Below are positions 8,959 to 18,206 of a DNA stretch of 64,000 nt, piece by piece. The notes beneath the pieces are model-generated. The model saw only the letters and a program-made list of their open reading frames with translations. It searched no databases and was not told where the DNA came from. Both the position numbers and the translations under genes were made by a program. Each line of letters begins with the position of its first letter. Position 1 is the first letter of the stretch. Source of the stretch: Hormoscilla sp. GM7CHS1pb (GTDB lineage: Bacteria; Cyanobacteriota; Cyanobacteriia; Cyanobacteriales; Desertifilaceae); assembly GCA_014323675.1 (NCBI GenBank), contig JACONN010000003.1:496001-560000 (forward strand), read 5' to 3'.

Positions 8959-9816
8959 ATGAAAACGGATAAATTATATTATGAAGTCTTTCAGGAGTTT
9001 CCGGACATCTTTTTTAGACTGATCGGAAAAAGCCAAATGCTCGGGCCTATGAATTTAAGGCGATCGAGCTCAAGGAGACGGCCTTAAGGTTGGATGGAGT
9101 CATGCTGCGGGTAGCGAAAGATCTCAAAGAACCGATTTATTTCATTGAAGTGCAAAGCTACAAAAATGCCGACATCTACCTGAATCTTTTGATGAAGGTA
9201 GCCATATATTTAAAACAAAATGATTCGGCACAGAATTGGTTTGGGGTAGTGATATATGAACGGCGCAGTTTAGAACCAGAGAAATCCGAATCATATGAAT
9301 GGTTGTTAAATACCGGTAAAATCCTGCGGATCTACCTAGATGAAATCGATCTAGCAGCGGAACGGAATCTGGGAATTGGCCCTAGTCAAGCTGATCGTCG
9401 AAAAGGAAAAAAATGCCGTATCCTTTGCCAAACAGCTAATTGCTCAAACACGGTCAGAATCGACGGATGACGAACAGACCTCAAAGATGCTAGAATTGAT
9501 TGAAACGATCGTCGTGTACAAATTTGCAGATAAAAGCCGAGAGGAGTTGCAAGCCATGTTAGGACTAGAAGACATCAAAGAGACAAAGTTGGGAAAAGAA
9601 TTGTTGGCAGAAGGTTGGCAAAAAGGTCGGCAAGAAGGTCGGCAAGAAGGTCGGCAAGAAGGGGAACAACTTGGCCGCTTAAAAGGTAAGTTAGATGTGG
9701 TGCCAGTGATGCTAGACCGAGGTTTTACTTTCGAGGAAGTAGCTGAACTCTTGAAATTAGAGTTGGACCAGGTTCGGCAGGTAACTCAACCAGAAAAACC
9801 ATCAGAGTCCCTCTAA
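8959..9816 (+). pseudogene. Rpn/DUF2887-type PD-(D/E)XK nuclease, two frameshifts
   Basis: The frame starts MKTDKLYYEVFQEFPDIFFRL, the typical start of the Rpn-like/DUF2887 family (recombination-promoting nuclease, related to transposase nucleases). A shift near 9040 changes frame to ...LRLDGVMLRVAKDLKEPIYFIEVQ, which holds the D...E-x-Q catalytic core, with RRSLEPEKSESYEWLL after it. A second shift near 9380-9390 leads to LVKLIVEKEKNAVSFAKQL. The gene ends with EGWQKGRQEGRQEGRQEG, the usual C-terminal repeat of this family. Full length would be about 285 residues. The C-terminal repeat corresponds to tandem 12-bp DNA units at about 9618-9665. Confidence 0.85.
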
Positions 9817-10300
9817 GGCGATCGCCCCATTCGGTGCGACCAAGAAACCGGGTTTCTACTAGATATTGGGCCAGGAAAACCGAGATAAAGCACCAATAAC
9901 CCGGTTTCTGGCTCCTGGCCCGATCGCCCATTAAACCGGTCATCACTTCCCTGGCGATCGATCTGGGGGTTTCTTCATTCTATCTGCCTTAGCGCCGGGC
10001 ACGGCGGTAGTATTATTTGACAAAAGAACCGATAATCTGTTGATGCCGTGCCCCTACCGATATTGCGATCGCGATCGCGCCCCGGAACGTAATGGGCGAT
10101 CGCCCCATTTTCCCGCACGAGAAACCAGGTTTCTGGGACCATCTTGGCATCAATACCGATATTTAACAAAGAAACCCGGTTTCACCGCCCCAACGACAAG
10201 CCCCCCGATATCGCACCCCGAACCAGAAACCGGGTTTCTGGGACAATCTTGGCATCACAACCGATATGTGACAAAGAAACCCGGTTTCTGGCCCCAATCT
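9817..10300. other. Non-coding repeat cluster
   Basis: Filled with copies of the GAAACCGGGTTTC palindrome and a copy of the GGGCACGGC/GCCGTGCCC hairpin element at 9992-10060. The TCTTGGCATC-containing direct repeats lie at about 10118-10292. No gene is seen. Confidence 0.7.
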
Positions 10301-13048
10301 TCAGGGCCACTGCCGTCCCACATCAATAATGGCACGGACTATTTCTGGGAGAGACTTCACACCGCCCAGCTCGATCATAACCGGGACTAACTTAACCAAG
10401 TCTTCCAAAAAATCGCGGCGACGACGGCAGACTAAAATATGGAGCGTCTCTTGCCAGAGAGAGAAATTAGCAGGCCAACGTTTTAGCGCGCCTGCTATGC
10501 CGCTAAAGGCGCACGATCGGTGATATGGTTCCTGAATCTCCCGAGCCATAGAGAGTGCTTCTGCTAAGAGATTTTCGCTCAAGTGGGGGACCAGAGCACT
10601 GAGGGCATCAGCTCGGGCTTTCTCAGATTGTATCGCCCCAGCCCTAGAGAATGCTTTTGCTAAGAGATTTTCACTCATGTGGGCGACCAGAGCACTGAGG
10701 GCTTTCGCTCGCCTATACTCATCTTGTATCGCCCGAGCGGTAGAAAGTGCTTCTGGTAGGATTTCGGGCAAGTGGGGGGCCAGAGCACTGAGGGCATTAG
10801 CTAGGGCTTTCTCAGATTGTATCGCCCCAGCTGTAGAGGGTGCTTCTGCGAAGATATTTTCACTCATGTGGGCGGCCAGAGCATTGAGGGCTTCTGCTCG
10901 CCAATACTCAGATTGTATCGCCCCAGCAGTAGAGAGTGCTTCTACTAAGAGATTTTCCGGCAAGTAGGCGGCCAGAGCACAGAGGGCATCAGCTCGCCTG
11001 TACTCATCTTGTATCGCCCCAGTAGTAGAGAGTGCTTCTGCTAAGAGATTTTCCGGCAAGTGAGAGGCCAGAGCACTGAGGGCTTTCGCTCGGGCTTTCT
11101 CATCTTGTATCGCCCCAGCAGTAGAGAGTGCTTCTGCTAAGAGATTTTCCGGCAAGTGAGAGGCCAGAGCACTGAGGGCTTTCGCTCGGGCTTTCTCATC
11201 TTGTATCGCCCCAGCAGTAGAGAGTGCTTCTGCTAAGAGATTTTCGCTCAAGTGGGGGATTTCGCTTATGTGACCTGCTAATTCTCCCAAAGCTTTTGCC
11301 CGACCTTCGGGATCTTGAATTTGCCGCGCATAAGCCAGTCCCTGAGCCGGAGTCCACAGTCCGTGCTTCACCAAAGCAGCCATTAGTTCAGCCGGAATAT
11401 TGCCCGCCAAACTATTGAGAGAACTCATTATCAGCGCATAGCGGCATTGCAGAGCGATCGCCCGACTGGGATCCGACTCAAAAGCCCCATCTGTTTGCTG
11501 CCAAGCCCTCGCCACATCCTCAACAAAAATGGCAGGCTGCCCCAGGCGATCGCAGGTTTCAGACCAAGCATTCCGTCCAGCATCCGTTTCCTCTTCCAAA
11601 AGTTGATGCAGTTCGTCAACCCGATCTGCTTGCACCAAATGCCAACTCAGATAAGCGTGAATATAGCCATCATCGGGGAGCGTATGCCACAAACCCTTTT
11701 CAGTTTTTGCCCGATAACGCTCCAGTAATTGGGCGTGAGCAACTGCTAGCATCAAACCCAAACCTGGTAACATATCTTTGCTCTCTGGCGACCCAGGAGC
11801 AGTCAACAAGCGACGCGCAATATCATGTAGCAAATCGTGTAAGCGGTAAGTAGGCGTTTTGTCTGCTTTTGGACTGCCAGATAAAAGCAAAGCCTTAGAT
11901 TTGAAATTTTGTAGAGCTTTGCGAGCCAGTTTTTTGTCTAGCTCCCAAAGTGTCGTTGCCAAAGCAGGCGTGATGGAAACATCCTCTGGCAGAACCCCCA
12001 ACCACGCAAACCATTGCAGTTGCTTTGGTTTGAGTCGTCGCAAGCTGAGATTAAACGATGCCAGCAAACTATAGCGCTTGCGGACAGACTCGGACTCTAT
12101 GTCATCCGCACCTGGTAAATCTAACGCTTCCAGATCGGCGATTTCCTCGTTCAAGTCATCAAGTAACTCTTCCCAAGAAATCCCGTCTGCCACTTGAGCG
12201 GCTGCCAATTCCAAAGCCAAGGGTAAATAGCCAACAGTTTCTGCTAAAACCTTTGCTAGCTTTTCCTCTTCCTCTGTCAGCACTATAGAACACTTTAATA
12301 ACTCCAGCGCCTGCTCTGGCGTCATTACGTCCAAATTATAGCGGTTGGCTCCCTGGATAGGAGCTTCGCGAGTAGTCACCAATACACGACAGCCAGCACT
12401 CCCGACTCGGAAGAACTCAAAATGTTCTGGACTCCAAACATCATCTACTACCAGCAGAGCCGCCTTGTCCGTGAGTAAAGTTTGCAAATGCCTGGAAGCA
12501 ACTTCTGGAGTCGTGGGCTTAAAATCGTAGTCCCTCAAAGCTTGTATCCAGCCATTCAGGAAGGAGAGCAGGTCCGGCTGCTGACCTAAAGTAGCCCACA
12601 AAACCCCATCTGGGAAATGGGACAAAACCTCGGGGTCGTGAGCTAGGGCCGCCGCCAGAGTTGATTTCCCAATCCCCCCCAAACCGTAAATGGCACTGAC
12701 GACCAAAACCCCTGTCTGGGTTGTAGCATCAGAAAATAGGCTTTGTTTGAGTTCGCGACTGACTTCCGGGCGCTCTATGAAATGACGCGGAGGTTGCGGT
12801 GCTTGCCTGGGAACGCCAGTTGGGGAACTCTGTGTTTTATCAACTTGGAATACAATTTTAGTCTTGACCTGGTCGCCTTCGACGACATTATTTTCGATCG
12901 TACCCTCGTTTTCGACGACATTATTTTCGATCGTACCCTCGTTTTCGACGACATTATTTTCGATCGTACCCTCGTTTATACCAGTCCTTACCCCTACAAA
13001 ACCGTGAAAGTTAATTGCCTTGGAATTCCCTGGTTTTGTATCGGTCAT
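10301..13048 (-). CDS. STAND NTPase (NB-ARC) with N-terminal 11-residue repeats and C-terminal helical repeats
   Basis: A 915-residue protein. Residues 24-57 contain three perfect 11-residue repeats (NEGTIENNVVE), encoded by 33-bp DNA repeats at about 12880-12975. A proline-rich linker follows, then an NB-ARC ATPase: Walker A GLGGIGKST at 122-130, Walker B LLVVDDVW near 195, sensor-like VLVTTREAP, and GYLPLALELA near 265 (GLPLA-type motif). About residues 580-860 are degenerate 31-33-residue helical repeats (LPENLLAEALSTAGAIQDEK-like), encoded by about 99-bp direct repeats at 10540-11270. STAND proteins of this layout act as switches; in bacteria many are phage sensors (Avs-like) or drive cell death, with C-terminal repeats as the sensor. 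No catalytic effector domain is visible, so the short N-terminal repeat may signal to a separate effector. Gene product intact. Confidence 0.85.
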   Translation of the reverse strand: MTDTKPGNSKAINFHGFVGVRTGINEGTIENNVVENEGTIENNVVENEGTIENNVVEGDQVKTKIVFQVDKTQSSPTGVPRQAPQPPRHFIERPEVSRELKQSLFSDATTQTGVLVVSAIYGLGGIGKSTLAAALAHDPEVLSHFPDGVLWATLGQQPDLLSFLNGWIQALRDYDFKPTTPEVASRHLQTLLTDKAALLVVDDVWSPEHFEFFRVGSAGCRVLVTTREAPIQGANRYNLDVMTPEQALELLKCSIVLTEEEEKLAKVLAETVGYLPLALELAAAQVADGISWEELLDDLNEEIADLEALDLPGADDIESESVRKRYSLLASFNLSLRRLKPKQLQWFAWLGVLPEDVSITPALATTLWELDKKLARKALQNFKSKALLLSGSPKADKTPTYRLHDLLHDIARRLLTAPGSPESKDMLPGLGLMLAVAHAQLLERYRAKTEKGLWHTLPDDGYIHAYLSWHLVQADRVDELHQLLEEETDAGRNAWSETCDRLGQPAIFVEDVARAWQQTDGAFESDPSRAIALQCRYALIMSSLNSLAGNIPAELMAALVKHGLWTPAQGLAYARQIQDPEGRAKALGELAGHISEIPHLSENLLAEALSTAGAIQDEKARAKALSALASHLPENLLAEALSTAGAIQDEKARAKALSALASHLPENLLAEALSTTGAIQDEYRRADALCALAAYLPENLLVEALSTAGAIQSEYWRAEALNALAAHMSENIFAEAPSTAGAIQSEKALANALSALAPHLPEILPEALSTARAIQDEYRRAKALSALVAHMSENLLAKAFSRAGAIQSEKARADALSALVPHLSENLLAEALSMAREIQEPYHRSCAFSGIAGALKRWPANFSLWQETLHILVCRRRRDFLEDLVKLVPVMIELGGVKSLPEIVRAIIDVGRQWP
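10540..11270 (-). repeat. Tandem ~99-bp coding repeats in the STAND gene
   Basis: Seven to eight units containing TAGAGAGTGCTTCTGCTAAG and CAGAGCACTGAGGGC at regular spacing. Some adjacent units are almost identical (for example about 11040-11140 and 11140-11235), indicating recent copy-number change in the sensor region. Confidence 0.85.
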
Positions 13049-14192
13049 AGTTTGCTATTTGTCTATTTGCTTGACTTCGCTGGATGCCCTCGTTACCTGG
13101 CGACCGCCTGGTAACGCCGTGGGTTAAAACCCACGGCGGGCCAGGAGGCTTATCGAGAATGGTGCAAGATGTCAGTTACATCTTACATCCGAATCGATAA
13201 TCTGTTGATGCGGTGCCCCTACTTTATCTGCGCGATCGCATCATCCCATCTGCCGTCGCGCCGGGGCACGGCGGTAGTTACCTTTCACATCTGAACCGAT
13301 AATCTGTTGATGCCGTGCCCCTACCGGTATATTCTGATGGCCTCCGGTGCGATCGCACTTTCGTCCTTATGCCATATCGTCGGAGTACAACAACTACTTT
13401 TACGTTTACATTTATTTGATGTAAACTTACATTAATACAACATAAATTACAAAAACTTAATGTAAGCTTGTATTAGTTTAATGTAAACTATAAAAACTTA
13501 GAGTAGAATTACATTAAAATGATGTAATTTTACATTGGCTTAGTAAAATTTTACATTGGCTTAGTGTCAGCCAGCAATAGCTGATTGTCAGCCAGCAATA
13601 GTTTATTCTTTATTGTAAGCCAACAATAGCTTATTGTCAAGGGACGACCTTATAGGTCAAGGGAGCGAGCGATCCCACGAAAACTCGTTGTTTCAGCCAT
13701 TTTTCAGATCCCTCGCAAATTTGACTAAATAATCAACAATCGGGGAGGTTTTGTAACAGGCGGGCCACCTCGTTACCTGGTTCAGATGGGTGGGGTGTGG
13801 TCAAAACCCGTTGGTACTCGGCCTCGCCGCCCTCACCCGTTCCCAGGCAGAACGCTCCGGGCCCCCTCCGCTGTGAGGGAACGAGGGGCCCGGCTACATG
13901 AACAAAGGTGGAAGGGGCTATTCTACATACATCTGGGCAGCGGAGGGTTCGTTACCCGGGGATCTGGCACCCAGCTATCAACTACTTTTGACCACACCCC
14001 AAACAAAGTGATAAAGTACTCCTGAAAATTTTTCATTATGCAAATTTTCAGTAAGTATAGTTTTTGTTAGCGTTAAAAACACGAAATTAAGTCGGAAGTT
14101 TTACTAGCACTTAAATGACCAGCTACTTTTGGGACTAAGAATATTTCTCATCCATCTTTGTCTGCTAAAAATGAGATGCACCCTGCCTTGTT
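13049..14192. other. 1.1-kb intergenic region made of repeats
   Basis: It contains the GGGGCACGGC hairpin element (partial 13170-13221, full 13258-13325) and an AT-rich array of TTACATTAA/TTAATGTAA inverted segments (13399-13640). The MITE-like element follows at 13792-14000. Short open frames here are chance. A ...GAGATGCACCC end similar to the element at 62032-62152 occurs at about 14170-14180. Confidence 0.65.
13792..14000. mobile_element. MITE-like element, 209-bp copy
   Basis: Left end GGGGTGTGGTCAAAAC and right end ACTTTTGACCACACCCC are an inverted pair. The inside includes CCCGTTGGTACTCGG and ...CACCCAGCTATCAAC. It has no transposase gene, so any movement would need a trans-acting enzyme. 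Confidence 0.65.
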
Positions 14193-15773
14193 TTAATTAA
14201 GTTGTACGACCGGTCGATCTTCTAACAAAGTTTGATGGGTCAGCAAGTCCTCTACTGTCATCCGCAGGAAACGCCGAGCGTCCACCCGAAACAGCACTTT
14301 GACCCGATCGCTGCCGGGATGTCCTAGTGGCGTCAACTTGGCGATCGTCCGGGCCCCCTCCCGATCGTTCAAGGGTTGCACGTTCTGTTCGTCACTAGCG
14401 AGAATGCGGGTAATCAGGCGACCGCCATCAAAATAGACCTCAGTGGAGCCAGTTTGGGCCCCCAATTCTCCGAGAATCAATTCAATTTGGGGCTGATTTT
14501 CCACCGAAGCACCCAAAGTTAATTCTACAGGTTCCCTCATGGGATAGGGCTGTCCCTCCTTCACGATCGGATGCCAACTGTGGCGTTTATTGCGCCGGTT
14601 CCAGTAGCGAATGCCGTAACTGTGATAGAGAAAATCCGTAACTTCGATGCCTTGCACTAATTGTAATGCTCCTTGGGCGATCGCCTCAAAAGGTTTTTCG
14701 CATCGGATTTTATCGCTATCAAAATACTGCCGTACCCAACTCTGGACTGCGGGAATTTGCACAGTCCCCCCCACCAGCAACACCCCATCGATATCCGCCA
14801 CCTCCAACCCTTGTCGCCTTGCTTGCTGCAACACCTGATTCATGGCCTCATCCAGTTGCGCAAAAAACTGGTGCCCTGCCAAAATCTCATTAAAGCGACT
14901 GCGATCGAGTGCCAACTCATAACTAGACATCTGTTCGACATCAAAGTAAACCTCACTGGCCTCCGAAGTTAGAGAAAGCTGAATTTTCAACTTTTCTGCC
15001 AAGCGAGTAGTCAAAGGCGATTTCACCAAACCCTGAGTTTCAGCAAAATAATCCACCAACCAATGATCGATATCAGATCCGCCCAGATTTTGTCCCGCCT
15101 TCGCTAACACCCGGGCCGTTTTCACCTTTTGTCCAGACTTTTCGGCGAAGGACTTCTCGCCCCACTTAAGAACAAACCCCATGGGATTTTTCTCCAGACT
15201 GCTATCCAACCTGACCAGGGACAAGTCCAGGGTGCCGCCGCCGAAGTCAAGCACGAGCAAAATTTCCTGGTTGGCCATCCCGTAACCCAAAGCAGCAGCA
15301 GTCGGTTCGTCCAACATCCGCACCCGTTCGGTGGATAACCCTTGACAAACCTTGCCCAACCAATGGCGGTAAGCTTCAAAACTATCAACGGGCACCGTCA
15401 ACACCAGGGAATCTTCCGTGCTGAGTTGTTGTAGGATCTGGGAAAGGAACCACTCTCCCACTTGCTCGAAGGTGAGGGTGACTCCATCCAGTTCTGGCAT
15501 AAATCCCTGGATCTGGGTACCTATGCCCCGCTTGAAGTTGCGGAAAAAGCGGGCATCCGAACTGATGTCTAAACCCTTGTCCCGGACTTGCTGCCCCACC
15601 AATACCTTACCCTGTTGGGCATCTTCGGTGTAAACTAAACTGGGAATGAGGGGCGGATTTTGCCCCTGAATCAGGGAAAATCCCGGTAATTTCAGGGTTT
15701 CCGGCTGTAGGGTGACCGGGTTCCAGCGGGTGATTACCGTGTTACTCGTACCAAAATCAATCGCGATCGCCAT
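14193..15773 (-). CDS. Hsp70/DnaK-family ATPase-like protein
   Basis: A 526-residue protein starting MAIAIDFGTSNTVITRW (Hsp70 phosphate-1 motif). LVLDFGGGTLDLSLV (phosphate-2) lies near residues 170-185 and GVLLVGGTVQIPAVQ (adenosine motif) near 335-350. MLDEPTAAALGYG is also present. The C-terminal part is shorter than the DnaK substrate-binding domain and lacks the lid. This matches the short Hsp70-like proteins common in cyanobacteria rather than canonical DnaK. A chaperone-like or sensory ATPase role is plausible; the client is unknown. It is monocistronic by context, with hairpins at about 15820-15865 upstream. Confidence 0.9.
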   Translation of the reverse strand: MAIAIDFGTSNTVITRWNPVTLQPETLKLPGFSLIQGQNPPLIPSLVYTEDAQQGKVLVGQQVRDKGLDISSDARFFRNFKRGIGTQIQGFMPELDGVTLTFEQVGEWFLSQILQQLSTEDSLVLTVPVDSFEAYRHWLGKVCQGLSTERVRMLDEPTAAALGYGMANQEILLVLDFGGGTLDLSLVRLDSSLEKNPMGFVLKWGEKSFAEKSGQKVKTARVLAKAGQNLGGSDIDHWLVDYFAETQGLVKSPLTTRLAEKLKIQLSLTSEASEVYFDVEQMSSYELALDRSRFNEILAGHQFFAQLDEAMNQVLQQARRQGLEVADIDGVLLVGGTVQIPAVQSWVRQYFDSDKIRCEKPFEAIAQGALQLVQGIEVTDFLYHSYGIRYWNRRNKRHSWHPIVKEGQPYPMREPVELTLGASVENQPQIELILGELGAQTGSTEVYFDGGRLITRILASDEQNVQPLNDREGARTIAKLTPLGHPGSDRVKVLFRVDARRFLRMTVEDLLTHQTLLEDRPVVQLN

Positions 15774-16041
15774 GCCATGTTTCCGATAAGCAGCTACCGG
15801 AGAATATCTTAGCAGTTCCTAGTAAGCACTAAAGTGCTTCCCAGGCGCCAAAGCGCCTAGATGACAGATGCTGTTTGTGCAGATAATGGATTATGGATTA
15901 TAATGACGATCGATCGGGCATATCCACCGGCGTTTTGCCGGGACAGCTCCGCCGCCTAGAAAATCTTTGACCAAAACCGATCTATAGGTTAAAGTCATTA
16001 AGCGTCCACTTTTGAGGAGATAGTGAAACGATAGTCGCACC
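15774..16041. other. Intergenic region upstream of the Hsp70-like gene and sodN
   Basis: Divergent promoters are expected here. Two small hairpins (AGCACTAAAGTGCT and AGGCGCCAAAGCGCCT) lie at about 15825-15862. A GAGGAGA sequence at about 16014-16020 may belong to the sodN leader but lies about 20 nt from the ATG. Confidence 0.4.
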
Positions 16042-16515
16042 ATGCTAAAGCAAATCATTAGTTCGATCAAAACCTACTTCCCGGCGTCTGAAGTCCACGC
16101 CCACTGCGATGGCCCCTGTGGTGTCTACGACCCAAGTTCCGCCCGCATTGCCGCTGAGGCCGTGGTATCCATGACCAAAAAGATCGTCGAACTGCAACCT
16201 CCAGCCGCCAACGATCCACAGGGAACGGTAACCTACAACAACACCCTGTCCCGCTACATCCAGATTAAGGAAGAGCAGGCACAAGTTGCCAAAGAAGAAT
16301 TGCTGATTCTGTGGACAGACTATTTCAAGCCGCCCCATTTAGAGGCGTATCCCGACCTGCATGATACCTTCTGGAAAGCAACAAAACTCTGCTCCGCTTG
16401 CAAAGTGGAAGTTAGCCAGCAACATGCTGCTGAACTGATGGAGGCCATTGAGAAGATCCACAAGATATTCTGGGCAACGAAGAAACGCGACATTACCTGG
16501 TACAAAGCAAGTTGA
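16042..16515 (+). CDS. sodN: Nickel superoxide dismutase
   Basis: NiSOD converts superoxide to oxygen and peroxide. The 157-residue precursor has a short propeptide ending at residue 20, followed by HCDGPCGVYDP (residues 21-31). After cleavage this gives the N-terminal His and the two Cys ligands of the Ni hook. The rest is the four-helix domain (RIAAEAVVSMTKKIVELQ... and AELMEAIEKIHKIFWATKK). Length and motifs are normal. sodX, encoding the protease that exposes His1, follows immediately in the same frame after the stop, as in marine cyanobacteria. Confidence 0.97.
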   Translation: MLKQIISSIKTYFPASEVHAHCDGPCGVYDPSSARIAAEAVVSMTKKIVELQPPAANDPQGTVTYNNTLSRYIQIKEEQAQVAKEELLILWTDYFKPPHLEAYPDLHDTFWKATKLCSACKVEVSQQHAAELMEAIEKIHKIFWATKKRDITWYKAS

Positions 16516-16560
16516 ACCCCAGATAGTCAACCTTTAGCGGATAGCAGCATTGGCGAATTA

Positions 16561-16875
16561 TTGCTGTGGTTGCTGCGTCAGCGCCGCAGATTTCGGGTCA
16601 CTGGCCTTTCAATGCTGCCACTGTTGGTTCCAGGCGATGAAGTGCTGGTCAACCCTAGGGCCTATCGTAACAGGTTGCCCCGGCCCGGAGAGATTGTGGT
16701 CGCCTGCCACCCCGCGCGGCCTGCCTTGCGTTTGATTAAGCGGGTTGCTGCCCTGTCGGGCGATCGATACTGCCACCTGATCGGAGATAATCCTGCCCAG
16801 AGTACGGATAGTCGATCGTTTGGTGCTGTATCCATTGATAATATCCTGGGTCGGGTGACCAGTATTTTTAAGTAG
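16561..16875 (+). CDS. sodX: Nickel-type SOD maturation protease (S26 family)
   Basis: A signal-peptidase-like protease that removes the NiSOD propeptide. The frame is shared with sodN and separated by its TGA. There is no ATG near the start, so TTG 16561 is the best candidate, though ATT 16549 or another weak start cannot be excluded. Catalytic Ser is in TGLSMLPLL (residues about 15-23) and the general-base Lys in RLIKRVAAL (about 56-64). GDEVLVNPRAY and GDNPAQSTDSRSFG match S26 boxes. About 105 residues, normal for SodX. A degenerate second copy lies at 20723-21014. Confidence 0.88.
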   Translation: MLWLLRQRRRFRVTGLSMLPLLVPGDEVLVNPRAYRNRLPRPGEIVVACHPARPALRLIKRVAALSGDRYCHLIGDNPAQSTDSRSFGAVSIDNILGRVTSIFK

Positions 16876-16957
16876 CTGAGTAGCGATTGCCTCGTGACCG
16901 GGATCTCCCCGGTCACGCTTCTTTGAGGCTATGCCTCATTAGTATAAGTTGTGCAAC

Positions 16958-17078
16958 GGGGGTGTGGTCTTGCGCCAGTTGGTTTCCGGGGCGATCGAGG
17001 CGGGCAAGAAACCCGGTTTCGCAGGAGAAAGCGGGTTGGAAGGGGTGTCGCAACTTACAACTACTTTTGAGCGCGGTG
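16958..17078. mobile_element. MITE-like element, degenerate copy
   Basis: Left end GGGGGTGTGGTC and right end ACTACTTTTGAGCGCGG. The right end is decayed compared with the consensus TTTTGACCACACCC. Confidence 0.45.
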
Positions 17079-17576
17079 GTCGGTAAAGTGATCCAAGTCA
17101 CAGTAGGTCCGATGAGCTGAAGGGACCGCTGGCCGGGTGTGGTCAAAAGTAGTTGCAGCGGGAGATCTCTTCTGGATCTTCAAAATTATTTAAAAATGCG
17201 CAGGAGAGCCCTGCCACAGGGCTCTCCTTGTGGAGTCTTGCGTGAGCGATAAAGAGATTTACCTGGCCCGGAGTTGCGCTAAAAACGCCTATTTCCGTTG
17301 CTTGACCCTAATAGGGCGCTTTTGTGTTTGCGCAGTCCGGGCCGGGCATCCCTGGTTTCGCTTGGGCTTGTTAACGAGTGACTTTCCAAGCCCCCATGCA
17401 CCAACATTGCTGAATATAATATAGCTAACGGGAGTGGAATTTGTCAAGGGTTTAGGAATTTTTTTTCCCTCTCAAGCTGTCGCGCATTTAAATTGCATGG
17501 AGCCAAATGATGAAACCCTTGATATAAATGACTTTCCCCATTTTGAATTTTGAAGAAAGAATTTTGAATTGCTTAT

Positions 17577-17695
17577 GGGGTGCGGTCAAAAACAGTTGGT
17601 AGAGGAGGCGATCGCGTGGGGCCAGAAACCCGGTAAATTCGGCGAAACCGGGTTTCTTATAGAGTCATCGCGATCAACTACTTTTGACCACACTC
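17577..17695. mobile_element. MITE-like element, 119-bp copy
   Basis: Left end GGGGTGCGGTCAAAAACAG and right end ACTACTTTTGACCACACTC in inverted orientation. It contains GCGATCGCG and a GAAACCGGGTTTC palindrome. Confidence 0.6.
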
Positions 17696-18206
17696 ACCCA
17701 CGGCGGGCCATGAAGCAAATCGAGAATGATGCAAGATCTCAGATATAACAATACTCCGGACACTTTTCGGAACGTAGCTGTAAGGCTTACAGCGTAAGCC
17801 TTTGGGAGAGCGAGCTATTTTTTGCAAGTTAACCCTGGAGCAGACAAAGAAAAAAATAATGCGCCAAATGCCTGTAACCCTTACTCTGTGGTGGTTCTGG
17901 AGTCGAAAAACTGTCAGGAGGGGCGCATCGGTAGCGAAAGGGGGAGTACCAACTGAGTACCAACTGAGTACCCCCTGTTCCCCTGTTCCCCTGTTCCCTG
18001 TTCCCCTGTTCCCCTTCCCCTGTTCCCTGTTTCCTGTTAAGAGTTCCCTTCCTCCAACCTATGGATACGCCCTGTCCGGAGTATTGATATAAAAAACTTG
18101 ACTTTTTGCATCTAGCATTATAGGATTGACCATGTCGATAACAGACCAGAGATCCCGGTCTCTTGCAAAAAAACAGTAGATGCAAATGTAAGGAGGTTTG
18201 CTGAGA

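Larger units (their letters stand above)
16876..18206. other. 1.3-kb non-coding region with MITE-like and low-complexity repeats
   Basis: A terminator-like hairpin (CGTGACCGGG/CCCGGTCACG) lies at about 16891-16917 after sodX. Then come MITE-like elements (16958-17078, 17577-17695), a lone end TGTGGTCAAAAGTAGTTG at 17138-17155, and a hairpin GAGAGCCCTG/CAGGGCTCTC at about 17203-17226. A run of CCCCTGTTCC-type repeats at about 17970-18040 follows. No gene is supported. The sulfatase ribosome-binding site AAGGAGG is at 18190-18196. Confidence 0.65.

Noticed and set aside
10677-10967. Plus-strand open frame in the STAND gene repeats
   Set aside because: It is the reverse complement of the coding repeats; the minus-strand product has clear NB-ARC motifs.
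17829-18185. Minus-strand frame upstream of the sulfatase
   Set aside because: Composed of the translated CCCCTGTTCC repeats (GTGGTEGEQGNREQG-like low complexity); no family resemblance.
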